From an uncultured Monoglobus sp. (GTDB lineage Bacteria > Bacillota > Clostridia > Monoglobales > Monoglobaceae): DNA of 64,000 nucleotides. The notes under the pieces were generated by a model, which was given only the letters and a program-made list of their open reading frames with translations, did not search any database and was not told where the DNA came from. The position numbers were made by a program, and so were the translations under genes. Location of the stretch: positions 1-64,000 of the forward strand of contig CANRHV010000004.1 in NCBI GenBank assembly GCA_947630505.1, read 5' to 3'. Within the stretch, counting starts at the first letter, position 1. Each line of letters begins with the position of its first letter. Below, piece by piece: positions 1 to 8,407 of this stretch.

Positions 1-584
1 AAAGCAAAAACCTCGTAAAAATAGACATTTAAATCAAATTTATAATAAAATTAGGGGTGTCTGTTTGACACTACCTAAAGTAATGAGGGGGAATTTGTAT
101 GAATTTAAAACAAATTTGCAGGTTGTGCAAAGAAGTACACGGCTTACGCAAGGTCGCGTTCATAGGGAAATATTTGTGATATAATTCCTCGTTGGGACAA
201 AAAATCCCACTTAGACATGATCGGTTCCCACTTGGACATAAAATATTGACGGCTGAAATAACGCGGCTTATAATCAAATTTGGAGAGATTATATGTTAAA
301 GGCGCGGTACGTTGATAAACAAATTTGAAAAAGGGAACACCTCATCCGACTTTTTGCCCGTTCGGGCAAAAACCCACCTTCCCCTCAAGGGGAAGGCAAG
401 AGAGGCTTCCCCTTGAGGGGAAGCTGTCGGCGAAGCCGACTGATGAGGTGTTTAACCTCCCCAAAGGGCGAGGCAAACAAGGTAGCAAAAAAACAAATTA
501 ATTTCTTCCCAATAGATTCGCAGGGCGCCCAAACGGGCGCCATTTTCAAAATCGCAAAAATTTTTATTTTTTATAAAATTTTTC
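1..584. other. Intergenic stretch upstream of T-box, no convincing gene
   Basis: About 580 bases without a supported gene. The first 300 are AT-rich with a short GGTGTC/GACACTACC inverted repeat near 55-76 and two copies of a TCCCACTTxGACAT motif (about 205-219 and 225-239). Bases 339-478 hold palindromic repeats annotated separately. Short open frames at 71-277 (minus) and 413-610 (plus) have no ribosome site or recognisable protein, and the second runs through the repeat. Confidence 0.6.
339..478. repeat. Palindromic intergenic repeat element, MITE-like
   Basis: The outer inverted repeats CACCTCATC (339-347) and GATGAGGTG (442-450) enclose nested hairpins: GCCCGTTCGGGC, CTTCCCCTCAAGGGGAAG, its sister CTTCCCCTTGAGGGGAAG, and TCGGCGAAGCCGA. 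It is followed by CCTCCCCAAAGGGCGAGGC (456-474). A second copy of the right half lies at 57270-57316, and the CTCCCC..GGCGAGGC module recurs near 8.57, 21.2, 21.3 and 33.4 kb. No transposase is present, so this is a non-autonomous dispersed repeat. Confidence 0.75.
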
Positions 585-613
585 TTGCATTAATTAAAAA
601 TTTATGTTAATAT
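585..613 (+). promoter_or_regulatory. Sigma-A promoter for the T-box transcript
   Basis: TTGCAT (585-590), a 17-base spacer, TAATAT (608-613). Transcription would start near 620, just before the T-box stem I. A TATAAT at 622-627 is an alternative -10 but lacks a good -35. Confidence 0.6.
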
Positions 614-628
614 AAGTATACTATAATA

Positions 629-900
629 AATGCGTTTGAGCGGAAACAAGTAGATGCGTGAAAGTCTTGAGAGAGTTGCCGGGAGCTGCGAGGCAATGAC
701 GGAAGCGTTTTCGAATACATTCCGCGAGCAGTGCACCGAAAGGGTTTGAGCCGTCCGAGTAGGCTGCAACGGGAGTTCCCGTCACAGAACATGGGTATTG
801 ATGATACCTTCTGAGGCCGCGGCCGTGAGACAGCGGTGAATTGAGGTGGTACCACGGGTGAAGCTCGTCCTCTGTTTAAAAATAGAGAGCGGGTTTTTTG
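629..900 (+). ncRNA. T-box riboswitch, specifier read as UAC (Tyr)
   Basis: Stem I base pairs GCGGAA (about 640) with TTCCGC (about 712). The 5' side carries the loop-E AGTA and the AGAGAG bulge, and the 3' side reads GAA-TAC-A, so the specifier codon is UAC (tyrosine) followed by the usual A. The antiterminator T-box sequence AGGTGGTACCACGGG is at 845-859. The terminator is CTCGTCCTCT..AGAGAGCGGG followed by TTTTTT (864-899). Uncharged tRNA-Tyr is expected to stabilise the antiterminator and allow transcription of the downstream symporter. The class is certain from motif order; the amino acid is inferred by hand alignment. Confidence 0.88.
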
Positions 901-932
901 TTTGCCCGCAAAAAGAAAGGATGATTCAAAAA

Positions 933-2480
933 ATGGTTTTGAAAATCGGATTGTTGATCGTTTTCTTCGCGGTTATGGTCTCGGTGGGACTGTACTGCAG
1001 AAAGCACTCGACTGACGTAAGCGGATTTGTTCTCGGCGGACGCTCTGTCGGCCCGTGGCTCACCGCTTTCGCGTACGGCACATCGTATTTCTCGGCGGTT
1101 ATTTTCGTCGGATACGCGGGCCAGTTCGGCTGGAAGTACGGTATCGCCTCGTCTTGGATAGGTATAGGAAACGCGGTAATCGGCTCACTGCTCGCGTGGA
1201 TAATCCTCGGACGGCGCACCAGACTTATGACCCAGCACCTGCACAGCGCCACGATGCCCGAGTATTTCGGAAAAAGGTATCAGAGCACGGCTCTCAAGAT
1301 AGCGGCCTCCGTTATCGTGTTCATATTCCTGATCCCTTACACCGCGTCGCTCTATAACGGACTTTCGAGACTTTTCTCGATGGCGTTCCCGAGAATCGAC
1401 TACTCGGTATGCGTTATCGTAATGGCGGTGCTGACAGGCGTTTACGTAATCGCGGGCGGATATATGGCGACCGCGGTCAACGACTTTATACAGGGCGTTA
1501 TCATGCTGTTCGGCATAGTGGCGGTCATCGCCGCGGTGCTTGTTCAGAACGGCGGCTTTGTCGAGGCTCTTAACGGCCTTGCCGCGATCGAGGCGCCCAC
1601 AGGGGTTCCCGGAGCGTTCAACTCGTTCTTCGGCCCCGATCCGCTGGGACTGCTGTTCGTTGTGCTGCTCACCTCGCTGGGCACATGGGGACTGCCTCAG
1701 ATGGTCCAGAAGTTTTACGCCATCAAGAGCGAGAACGACATTCAGAAGGGAACGATAATTTCCACGTTCTTCGCGCTGGTTGTCGCGGGCGGCTGCTACT
1801 TTCTCGGCGGATTCGGCAGACTGTTCACCGACAAGCTCACGTTCCTGCCCGGCGGCGCGATCGAGGGCGGATTTGACGCGATCATTCCCACAATGCTCTC
1901 GGGTCTTCCGGATATTCTGATCGCTGTCGTTATCGTGCTTGTGCTTTCGGCGTCCATGTCAACGCTCTCGTCTCTGGTTCTGGCGTCCAGCTCTACCATG
2001 ACGCTTGACCTTCTCAAGGGCCACGTTATCAAGAACATGGACGAGAAGAAGCAGGTTCTTATCATGAGAATACTTATCGTTGTGTTTATCGCAATATCCG
2101 CGATAATCGCGCTCAACAAGGATAAGCTCAGCGCCATAGCTCAGATGATGGGTATTTCATGGGGCGCTCTGGCGGGCGCGTTCCTCGCTCCGTTCATGTA
2201 CGGCCTATACTGGAAGAGAACCAATAAGATATCGGTTTGGGCAAGCTTTATCTTCGGCGCGGGCATTATGATACTCAATATCCTGACGCCCGGCATATTC
2301 CCCGAGATCCTGAAGTCGCCCATTAACTGCGGCGTTATAGCGATGCTGGCGGGACTGGTTATCGTTCCGGTCGTAAGCCTGCTCACGGGCAAGCCCAAGG
2401 ACCTCAAGGCGGTTGACAATATGTTCGACTGCTACAACAAAGAGGTTGTGGTTCCCGCGAAGGAGTCGCTTGGAAAATAA
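933..2480 (+). CDS. Sodium:solute symporter (SSS family), T-box controlled
   Basis: This 515-residue integral membrane protein of the SSS/SLC5 family (PutP/PanF-like) is predicted to couple sodium entry to uptake of a small solute. About 13 hydrophobic segments span the whole length. The family-like segment GFVLGGRSVGPWLTAFAYG lies near the N terminus, and SASMSTLSSLVLASSS, with its run of small and hydroxyl residues, lies around residues 345-360 where sodium ligands sit in this fold. The frame is open upstream to 846, but that would run through the T-box terminator. The ATG at 933 follows AGAAAGG (913-919) and gives a clean hydrophobic start. The substrate is not readable from sequence; the Tyr specifier suggests tyrosine or a related compound. 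Confidence 0.87.
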   Translation: MVLKIGLLIVFFAVMVSVGLYCRKHSTDVSGFVLGGRSVGPWLTAFAYGTSYFSAVIFVGYAGQFGWKYGIASSWIGIGNAVIGSLLAWIILGRRTRLMTQHLHSATMPEYFGKRYQSTALKIAASVIVFIFLIPYTASLYNGLSRLFSMAFPRIDYSVCVIVMAVLTGVYVIAGGYMATAVNDFIQGVIMLFGIVAVIAAVLVQNGGFVEALNGLAAIEAPTGVPGAFNSFFGPDPLGLLFVVLLTSLGTWGLPQMVQKFYAIKSENDIQKGTIISTFFALVVAGGCYFLGGFGRLFTDKLTFLPGGAIEGGFDAIIPTMLSGLPDILIAVVIVLVLSASMSTLSSLVLASSSTMTLDLLKGHVIKNMDEKKQVLIMRILIVVFIAISAIIALNKDKLSAIAQMMGISWGALAGAFLAPFMYGLYWKRTNKISVWASFIFGAGIMILNILTPGIFPEILKSPINCGVIAMLAGLVIVPVVSLLTGKPKDLKAVDNMFDCYNKEVVVPAKESLGK

Positions 2481-2501
2481 ACATAAAAAACTGTAATAAA
2501 G

Positions 2502-2597
2502 ACAGCCCCGCTTTGTTAAAAGGCGGGGCCTCGTCTCCCGAAGGATAATAAAATGGGATTTTTAATAGCGGGCGGAGGGTATCCGCCCGTTTTGATA
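2502..2597 (+). terminator. Hairpins after the symporter
   Basis: Two GC hairpins follow the symporter stop. GCCCCGC..GCGGGGC at 2503-2528 has no T-run. GCGGGCGGA-gggta-TCCGCCCG with TTTTG at 2570-2597 is the better terminator and resembles the GGGCGGATAATATCCGCCC repeat module seen elsewhere in the window. Confidence 0.55.
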
Positions 2598-2619
2598 TGA
2601 AAAATTAATTTTTGCCGTA

Positions 2620-2648
2620 TTGAATTATTTTTGACTTTATGTTATAAT
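2620..2648 (+). promoter_or_regulatory. Sigma-A promoter for rlmB-ymdB-pgeF
   Basis: TTGAAT (2620-2625), 17 bases, TATAAT (2643-2648). It lies 35 bases before the rlmB start. Confidence 0.7.
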
Positions 2649-2682
2649 CAGCGCATAGAATAACGGATAAGAGGTAATTATT

Positions 2683-3471
2683 ATGCGGAACCGTAACGAG
2701 GGCGCGGACGGAAGCGACAGAACCGATATCATATACGGCAGGAACCCGGTTATCGAGGCATTAAGCGCCGGGCGCGCCATAGACCGAATATACATTCAGG
2801 ACGGGCTGAATCATCCCGTGATAAAAAAGATCAAAAATCTCGCCAAGGAAAAAGGCGTGCGGTATGATTTTGCCGACGCGCGCAGGCTCGACAAAATGTG
2901 CGGAGGCGCCAATCATCAGGGTGTGGCCGCATTGGCGGCGGTTCACGCCTACGCCGAGATCGAGGATATACTGCGCCGCGCCGAGGAACGGGGCGAGCCG
3001 CCCTTTGTGGTTATCTGCGACGGCATCACCGATCCCCACAATTTGGGAAGCATAATCAGGACCGCCAACGCCGCGGGCGCTCACGGCGTGATAATACCAA
3101 AAAACCGCAGCGCGCAGCTGACCGCCACGGTGGCGAAGGTCAGCGCGGGAGCCCTTGAATACACGCTTGTCGCCAAGGCGACCAATCTGACGTCCGCGAT
3201 AGAGAAGCTCAAAAAGCGCGGGCTTTGGATAGCCGGGACCGATCTTTCGGCCGAGCGCAGCTGTTTTGAAAGCGACTTGTCGGGCCCGCTGGGGATCGTC
3301 GTCGGCAGCGAGGGTTCGGGCATGAGCCGAATCGTCCGCGAGAGCTGCGACTTTTTAGTCAAGATACCGATGCTCGGCGAGGCGGAATCGCTTAACGCGT
3401 CGGTCGCCGCGGGAGTTTTGCTTTACGAAACGGTGCGGCAAAGAATCAAGAAACAGGAGAGATTATCATGA
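2683..3471 (+). CDS. rlmB: TrmH/SpoU-family 23S rRNA 2'-O-methyltransferase (RlmB-like)
   Basis: 262 residues, normal for TrmH group 3 enzymes, which use SAM to methylate the 2'-O of 23S rRNA G2251. It has an N-terminal substrate-binding domain opening with IIYGRNPVIEAL, then a SPOUT knot with DGITDPHNLGSIIRTANAAG (motif 1), GSEGSGMSR (motif 2) and IPMLGEAESLNASVAAGVLLYE (motif 3). These are the diagnostic blocks of the family. An AAGAGGT ribosome site precedes the ATG. Its end overlaps ymdB by four bases (ATGA), implying translational coupling. Exact target nucleotide is inferred; small paralogues such as YsgA differ in the motif-3 region. Confidence 0.9.
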   Translation: MRNRNEGADGSDRTDIIYGRNPVIEALSAGRAIDRIYIQDGLNHPVIKKIKNLAKEKGVRYDFADARRLDKMCGGANHQGVAALAAVHAYAEIEDILRRAEERGEPPFVVICDGITDPHNLGSIIRTANAAGAHGVIIPKNRSAQLTATVAKVSAGALEYTLVAKATNLTSAIEKLKKRGLWIAGTDLSAERSCFESDLSGPLGIVVGSEGSGMSRIVRESCDFLVKIPMLGEAESLNASVAAGVLLYETVRQRIKKQERLS

Positions 3472-4250
3472 GAATACTTGCGATAGGCGATATAGTGGGA
3501 AGAAGCGGCAGAGAGTATGTGGAGCGCAACCTGAACAAGATACGCGGCAAGTTTAAAATAGACTTTGTGGTGGCGAACGCCGAGAACGCCGCCGAGACCA
3601 ACGGCATAAATCCCGAGATAGCCGACCGCCTGATAGACAGAGGGGTCGACGTTATCACTATGGGCAACCACACATTCAGCTGCAAAAACGGCGAGATCGC
3701 CGTTGAGGAAAATAGACGCCTTGTGCGGCCCTTGAATTTTCCGCCCGAGATGGAGGGGCGGGGATACGTGGAGATCGACATGGGGTACGCCACGGTCGCG
3801 GTCATAAACTTAGTGGGCAGGGTCAACATGGCGCCCGCCGACTGCCCGTTCCACGCGGTGAACGCGGCGCTCAAAAAAATCGACAGCGATATTATAATCG
3901 TGGATATGCACGCCGAGGCGACCAGCGAGCGCCTTGCGATGGGGCATTTTCTGGACGGCCGCGTCCAGATCGTTTTCGGGACCCACACCCATGTGCAGAC
4001 AGCGGACGAGCAGATATTGCCGAAAGGCACGGGCTTTATCTCGGACCTCGGCATGACCGGCATCAAGAACTCGATAATCGGCACAAAGATAGATATAGTG
4101 CTTGACTACTTTATGAAATCGGGCAAGCGCGTGAAGTTCATGAAAGAGACCGAGGGAGAGGTGCGGCTCAGCGGCTGCGTGTTCGACATCGACAACAGGA
4201 CGAAAAAAGTCACCGCGGTGCATCGGGTGAACATTGAGGGAGAGCAGTGA
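3468..4250 (+). CDS. ymdB: YmdB-family calcineurin-like metallophosphoesterase
   Basis: 260 residues, the standard size of the YmdB/TIGR00282 family, cytosolic cyclic-nucleotide phosphodiesterases that influence biofilm and motility choices in Bacillus. The metal-binding blocks are present in order: GDIVGRSGRE (residues 6-15), ANAENAAETNG, GNHTF, DMHAEATSE and GTHTHVQTAD. It overlaps rlmB by four bases and is followed after one base by pgeF, so the three genes form one operon. The family assignment is firm; the physiological substrate in this organism is unknown. Confidence 0.92.
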   Translation: MRILAIGDIVGRSGREYVERNLNKIRGKFKIDFVVANAENAAETNGINPEIADRLIDRGVDVITMGNHTFSCKNGEIAVEENRRLVRPLNFPPEMEGRGYVEIDMGYATVAVINLVGRVNMAPADCPFHAVNAALKKIDSDIIIVDMHAEATSERLAMGHFLDGRVQIVFGTHTHVQTADEQILPKGTGFISDLGMTGIKNSIIGTKIDIVLDYFMKSGKRVKFMKETEGEVRLSGCVFDIDNRTKKVTAVHRVNIEGEQ

Positions 4251-4251
4251 T

Positions 4252-5052
4252 ATGAACAAGGAATTTTATGAGATAAAAAATGCCGACAGGAGCTGCATCG
4301 CGCTCAAAAAAATGAGCGATTCGGGCTTTATAAACGGTTTCACGCGGCGGAGCGGAGGAGTGAGCCGCGGCAAAATCGAGGGCTTCAACTTCGGCTTCCG
4401 CGTTGGCGACGAGCCCGAAAACGTGCTTGAAAACTACAAGCTGCTGGCCGAGGATATGGGCTTTGACATAAGGCGCGCGGTGTGCGCCCGACAGACCCAT
4501 ACCGACAATATCAGGATAGTCACAAGCGCCGACTGCGGCAAGGGCATTTTTCAGGTGGACAGCGACATTCGCGACACCGACGGGCTGATAACCGCCGAGA
4601 GGGGAGTCGCGCTGATAATTTTCACCGCCGACTGCGTGCCGCTGCTGCTGTGCGACCCGGTGAAAAAAATCGCCGCCGCGTCCCATGCGGGCTGGCGCGG
4701 CACGGCTCAAAATATCGGCGGAAAGACCGTGCGCCTGATGCGCGAAAAATTCGGCTGCGACCCGAGCGACATCATCGCCGCGATAGGGCCGAGCATAGGC
4801 CCGTGCTGTTTTGAGGTCGATCGCGCGACGGCCGAGAATTTTGACGAAAAATATCGGATCCCGAAGCCGAACGACAAATTCCATGTTGACCTGTGGGCGG
4901 CTAACCGAGATATGATAGCCGCCGAGGGCGTCAGGGTCGGGAATATATTTGTGTCGGAGGAATGCACGATATGCAATTCCGACAAGTATTATTCCTACAG
5001 GACCCACAAGGAGCATACCGGGCGTCAGGTGGCGTTTATCGCGATAAAATAA
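4252..5052 (+). CDS. pgeF: Multicopper-oxidase-fold YfiH/PgeF family protein
   Basis: 266 residues of the YfiH/YlmD family, zinc proteins reported as purine nucleoside phosphorylase/adenosine deaminase and as peptidoglycan editing factor (PgeF). Conserved metal ligands are visible in ARQTHTDN, FTADCVPLLL and SHAGWRGTAQNI, plus GPSIGPCCFEV. The frame could begin at a TTG at 4234, but GAGGGAGA at 4236-4243 is placed correctly for the ATG at 4252. It is third in the rlmB-ymdB operon and ends at a strong terminator shared with the facing rsmI gene. Confidence 0.88.
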   Translation: MNKEFYEIKNADRSCIALKKMSDSGFINGFTRRSGGVSRGKIEGFNFGFRVGDEPENVLENYKLLAEDMGFDIRRAVCARQTHTDNIRIVTSADCGKGIFQVDSDIRDTDGLITAERGVALIIFTADCVPLLLCDPVKKIAAASHAGWRGTAQNIGGKTVRLMREKFGCDPSDIIAAIGPSIGPCCFEVDRATAENFDEKYRIPKPNDKFHVDLWAANRDMIAAEGVRVGNIFVSEECTICNSDKYYSYRTHKEHTGRQVAFIAIK

Positions 5053-5058
5053 AATAAG

Positions 5059-5100
5059 CCGCTTTTGTTTATTTCAAAATAAATGAAAGCGGATTTTTTT
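5059..5100. terminator. Bidirectional terminator between pgeF and rsmI
   Basis: CCGCTTT..AAAGCGG with an AT-rich upper stem (5059-5092) followed by TTTTTTT. The rsmI stop codon lies in the T-run, so the hairpin ends both converging transcripts. Confidence 0.85.
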
Positions 5101-5944
5101 ATTTGTTGAGCTCAAGATACATGGCATAGGCTTGGTTTTTCGGTATCCCCAAAGTTTCCGAAACTATTTTGGCTACAGACTTGCCTTTTATGTTCTCGGC
5201 CATGCAGGCTTTTATCAGCGTTTCCGCGTCCGCGGTGTTCGCGGCGGGCTCGGATTTTTGCTCGGCGCCTCGGATGATCAGCACAAACTCGCCCTTGGGC
5301 GGCGTTTCCTCAAAGTGTTTTATCGCCTCGTCAAGGGTCAGGTTCAGATATTCCTCGTGTTTTTTGGTAATTTCCCGGGCTATAACGATCTCGCGTCCGC
5401 CGTCGAAGGCCTCGGCCATGTCCCGCAGGGTGTAGGGCAGCTTGTGGGGCGCCTCGTAGAATATCATGGTCCGTGTCTCATCTTTGAGGCTATTTAGATG
5501 CTCGCGGCGGCTTTTTTTGTTTACCGACAAAAATCCCTCAAACGTGAATCTTCCGGTGGGCAGCCCCGAGGAAACCAGCGCGGTGGCAAAGGCGCAGGCG
5601 CCCGGCAGAGCCTCGACCTCTATGCCGTTTTCGCGGCACAGACGCACGATGTCCTCGCCGGGATCGGATATTCCGGGCATACCCGCGTCGGTCACGACCG
5701 CGATATTTTCGCCGTTTTTGAGCTTGTCCAAAAGATAGCTGCCTTTTTCCTGCTTGTTGTGCTCGTAGTAGCTGGTAAGCGGCTTTTTTATGCCGAACCG
5801 GTTCAAAAGCTTGACGCTGACCCTTGTGTCCTCGGCGGCGATAAGGTCAACGCTTTCAAGGGTCTTTAGCGTTCTTTCGGTTATGTCGCCCAGGTTCCCT
5901 ATAGGAGTGGGGCAGAGATACAGCTTTCCGAATTTGTTTTCCAT
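5099..5944 (-). CDS. rsmI: 16S rRNA (cytidine1402-2'-O)-methyltransferase
   Basis: 281 residues, tetrapyrrole-methylase fold. RsmI methylates the ribose of C1402 in the decoding centre of 16S rRNA using SAM. Signature blocks: LCPTPIGNLGDITERTLK near the N terminus, AAEDTR, SYYEHN, VTDAGMPGISDPG, LPGACAFATALVSSGLP and FEGFL. The open frame extends to 5968, but AAGGAG (complement at 5951-5956) points to the ATG at 5944. Its ribosome site sits inside the last codons of the upstream methyltransferase gene, so the two are coupled. Confidence 0.92.
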   Translation of the reverse strand: MENKFGKLYLCPTPIGNLGDITERTLKTLESVDLIAAEDTRVSVKLLNRFGIKKPLTSYYEHNKQEKGSYLLDKLKNGENIAVVTDAGMPGISDPGEDIVRLCRENGIEVEALPGACAFATALVSSGLPTGRFTFEGFLSVNKKSRREHLNSLKDETRTMIFYEAPHKLPYTLRDMAEAFDGGREIVIAREITKKHEEYLNLTLDEAIKHFEETPPKGEFVLIIRGAEQKSEPAANTADAETLIKACMAENIKGKSVAKIVSETLGIPKNQAYAMYLELNK

Positions 5945-5954
5945 GATGTTCTCC

Positions 5955-6704
5955 TTACTTTCTTTCATATATTATTTTGATCTCGTCGGTGTATTCTCCG
6001 TTTTCTTCATATATATAAAGGGGCGGCTCGCAGATCAGCTTGGGTCTGCCGCCTCTCGCGCCCTCGACCAGGACCATCGACGCCGCTTTTTTGTATGACG
6101 GGTAGACCGCCCGCAGACGCTTGGGCTCGATCTTGTTTTGTTTCATTAATATAAGCAGGTCGGCCAGCCGCTCGGGGCGATGTATTACGCTCAGCTTGCC
6201 GAGGGGCTTCAGCAGCGCGGCGGCCGAGCTTACCACATCCTCAAGGCTGCACATTATCTCGTGCCGCGCTATGGCCGCCGACGGGTTTTTGCTCCGAAGG
6301 CCGCCGCCGCTCTCTTTGTATGGCGGATTGCACACTATATTGTCGAAAACGCCTTTGCCGAATATCTCGGGGGCCCGTTTCAGATCGCCGCAAACCATCT
6401 CGGCTCTGCCTTCAAGGCCGTTCATGCGGATAGAGCGGTCAGCCATTTCCGCCACGTCCTCCTGAATTTCAAGGGCGGTGATGCGCTCCGCCTCGGATTT
6501 GTGGGTCAGCAGCAGCGTTATTATCCCGTTACCGGCGCACATGTCCAGAACGTTGGCGTGTTTTTTGATTGATTTTGCCGCGAAATCCGCCAATATCACC
6601 GCGTCTATCCCGAAACAAAACTGCGTCGGGTTCTGAATTATTTTCAAATCAAGCGGATCTAAGTCGTCGATACGCTCATTTTCTTTGGTTAACCATCTGT
6701 TCAT
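5955..6704 (-). CDS. tRNA1(Val) (adenine37-N6)-methyltransferase-like (YabB/TrmN6 family)
   Basis: 249 residues, class I SAM methyltransferase of the COG4123 family that N6-methylates adenines in RNA. It has the family opening LKENERIDDL-type (here TKENERIDDLDPLDLKIIQN), QFCFGIDAVILADF, motif I VLDMCAGNGIITLLLT and the amino-methylase motif CNPPY followed by ESGGG. A GTG at 6731 would add nine residues; neither start has a strong ribosome site, and the ATG at 6704 matches the usual family N terminus better. In Firmicutes this gene is commonly next to rsmI, as here. Confidence 0.85.
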   Translation of the reverse strand: MNRWLTKENERIDDLDPLDLKIIQNPTQFCFGIDAVILADFAAKSIKKHANVLDMCAGNGIITLLLTHKSEAERITALEIQEDVAEMADRSIRMNGLEGRAEMVCGDLKRAPEIFGKGVFDNIVCNPPYKESGGGLRSKNPSAAIARHEIMCSLEDVVSSAAALLKPLGKLSVIHRPERLADLLILMKQNKIEPKRLRAVYPSYKKAASMVLVEGARGGRPKLICEPPLYIYEENGEYTDEIKIIYERK

Positions 6705-6731
6705 AACGATTTGTTTCCCGATTCTGTTCAC

Positions 6732-7165
6732 ATTTTGTTCATATTTTTAAGTTTTTGTTCATATTTTATTCATCTGATAAAACCTTATAATGTTTTTTTA
6801 ATTTAATTGTGCAAATTTCACAAAACGCCTTGTCAGCTCTTTTGATTAAATGCCCGAAACTAACGTAATCACGGCGTTTTCGGCGGTTTTGTGGTATGTG
6901 ATTTATTATTGTTACATTTGTGTTACATTTTTGTTACAAAGCAAAATATTAGTTTTTTCGCGCTAAATTCCTGATATAATGCCATAAAATAAGTATAACA
7001 GAAAACCGCTTTTAGCACAATAACCAAATTTGCCGACCTGCCGAAAAAATACTGCGGAAACACGAGAAATACGGAGTAAAATAGAGAATATACAAGGGAT
7101 TGTTTTATTTTTTGAAAATATTGGCATTAAATCAATTTTAATAAATTTAAAGCGGTTTCGGACTT
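6732..7165. other. Intergenic AT-rich region with short repeats
   Basis: No gene seen. Next to the minus-strand operon lie three spaced copies of TTGTTCAT/ATTCAT (6726-6772), possibly an operator. A second cluster at about 6911-6940 has TGTTACATTT repeated three times. Both are AT-rich direct repeats of the kind regulators bind, but no regulator can be named. Confidence 0.45.
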
Positions 7166-7194
7166 TTGACGGATTTTGTGAAAGACTATATAAT
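7166..7194 (+). promoter_or_regulatory. Sigma-A promoter for the 3D-domain protein
   Basis: TTGACG (7166-7171), 17 bases, TATAAT (7189-7194); start expected about 55 bases before the ATG. Confidence 0.8.
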
Positions 7195-7256
7195 AGCAAC
7201 TGTAACAAGGACATTTACCGGTTTTTTCCGGATAAAATTTTATTTGAGGTGATTCG

Positions 7257-8294
7257 ATGTTTACACGACTGATAAGAAAATTCAGCTTGTCAGCCCACAA
7301 TTTAATTGCCGCGGCCGTATGCGCGACTCTTGTCGCGGCGGTAGGCAGCGGATTTGCGTACGCGACTCCAAGCAATGTTACCATATATGATTCGGGAAAT
7401 GCGCCCATCACGGTAAAGACGACAGGCGCGACCGTTCAGACGGTTCTCGACAAGCACGGTATCGAGCTAGGCAGCGGCGATAAGACCAATGTTGCGCTTA
7501 ACGAAAAGATTACCGGTGATTCGGTTATCGAGATTTACAGAGCGATGCCCGTTAAGATCACGATCAACGGCGTTTCGTCTCAGTATACCACAACCAAGAA
7601 GCTGGTGGCCGACGTTCTGGCGGAGGTGGGAATAACCGCCTCGGAGGAGCAGGTTACGCCCAGAATGACCGATGTTATCGAGTCGGGAGACGAGATAATA
7701 ATCAATCAGGACAACAGCCAGATCGTTACCGTGACCGAGCCTATCGCTTATCACACTATCGAGCGTGAGAACGCTTCTCTTGCCCCCGGCCAGAAAGTCG
7801 TTGTTCAAAGCGGCGCGGACGGTGAAAGAGAGATCAAATACAGCATTAAGTACAGCGACGGAGCGGAAGTTTCCAGAGAGCGGATCGGCGACATCGTGCT
7901 CGCGGATCCCGTCGACGAGATCGTCGAGTTTTCTCCTCAGGATGAGTTCGAGGTAGGAAAGATCCCCGCGAGCCGTCCCACAAATTATTCGAAAATGGAA
8001 GTGTTCGAGGCGACAGCCTATGACGCGTCTCCCGCGGACAACGGTCCCTGGGCGGGCGTTACATCGACGGGTATGCCTATGGGATACGGCGTTATCGCCG
8101 TTGACCCCAGCGTCATCCCCTACGGAACAAAGATGTATATCGAGTCCTGCGACGGCAAGTATGTTTACGGATACGCCATCGCCGGCGACTGCGGCGGAGC
8201 CATCAAGGGTCACAGAGTAGACCTGTTCTACTGGTCGAGATCTCAGTGCTATGAGTTTGGCAGACGAAACGTCAACGTATACTTCCTCGATTAA
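7257..8294 (+). CDS. YabE-like secreted wall protein: DUF348, G5 and 3D domains
   Basis: 345 residues. An N-terminal signal/anchor (hydrophobic residues about 17-38, ending in ASA-like small residues) is followed by two ubiquitin-like DUF348 modules (about 40-95 and 96-150), a G5 domain (about 150-225) and a C-terminal 3D domain. The 3D domain shows the three conserved aspartates in AVDPSVIPYGT, AGDCGGAIKGHRVDLFY and the start ATAYDASPADNG. The fold is shared with lytic transglycosylases (MltA, resuscitation-promoting Stps/YabE), so cell-wall cleavage is likely. GAGGTG sits eight bases before the ATG. It is monocistronic: own promoter, own terminator. Confidence 0.88.
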   Translation: MFTRLIRKFSLSAHNLIAAAVCATLVAAVGSGFAYATPSNVTIYDSGNAPITVKTTGATVQTVLDKHGIELGSGDKTNVALNEKITGDSVIEIYRAMPVKITINGVSSQYTTTKKLVADVLAEVGITASEEQVTPRMTDVIESGDEIIINQDNSQIVTVTEPIAYHTIERENASLAPGQKVVVQSGADGEREIKYSIKYSDGAEVSRERIGDIVLADPVDEIVEFSPQDEFEVGKIPASRPTNYSKMEVFEATAYDASPADNGPWAGVTSTGMPMGYGVIAVDPSVIPYGTKMYIESCDGKYVYGYAIAGDCGGAIKGHRVDLFYWSRSQCYEFGRRNVNVYFLD

Positions 8295-8309
8295 GCAGCA
8301 CACACAAAA

Positions 8310-8338
8310 ATCGGGCGCTCGGCGCCCGAATTTTTTTG
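8310..8338 (+). terminator. Intrinsic terminator of the 3D-domain gene
   Basis: TCGGGCGC-tc-GGCGCCCGA (8311-8329) followed by ATTTTTTT. Confidence 0.9.
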
Positions 8339-8348
8339 CAAAAAAACC

Positions 8349-8377
8349 TTGACAAATTATTGTAAATGGTTTAAAAT
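8349..8377 (+). promoter_or_regulatory. Sigma-A promoter of ylxM-ffh transcript
   Basis: TTGACA (8349-8354), 17 bases, TAAAAT (8372-8377). The first gene begins 360 bases later, so the leader is long and contains the repeat cluster. Confidence 0.75.
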
Positions 8378-8407
8378 ATATAAACTGTAAAGCAAAACGG
8401 CTTTACT

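Noticed and set aside
71-610. Two short open frames in the first 600 bases
   Set aside because: No ribosome site, no recognisable protein; the plus-strand one runs through the palindromic repeat and into the promoter.
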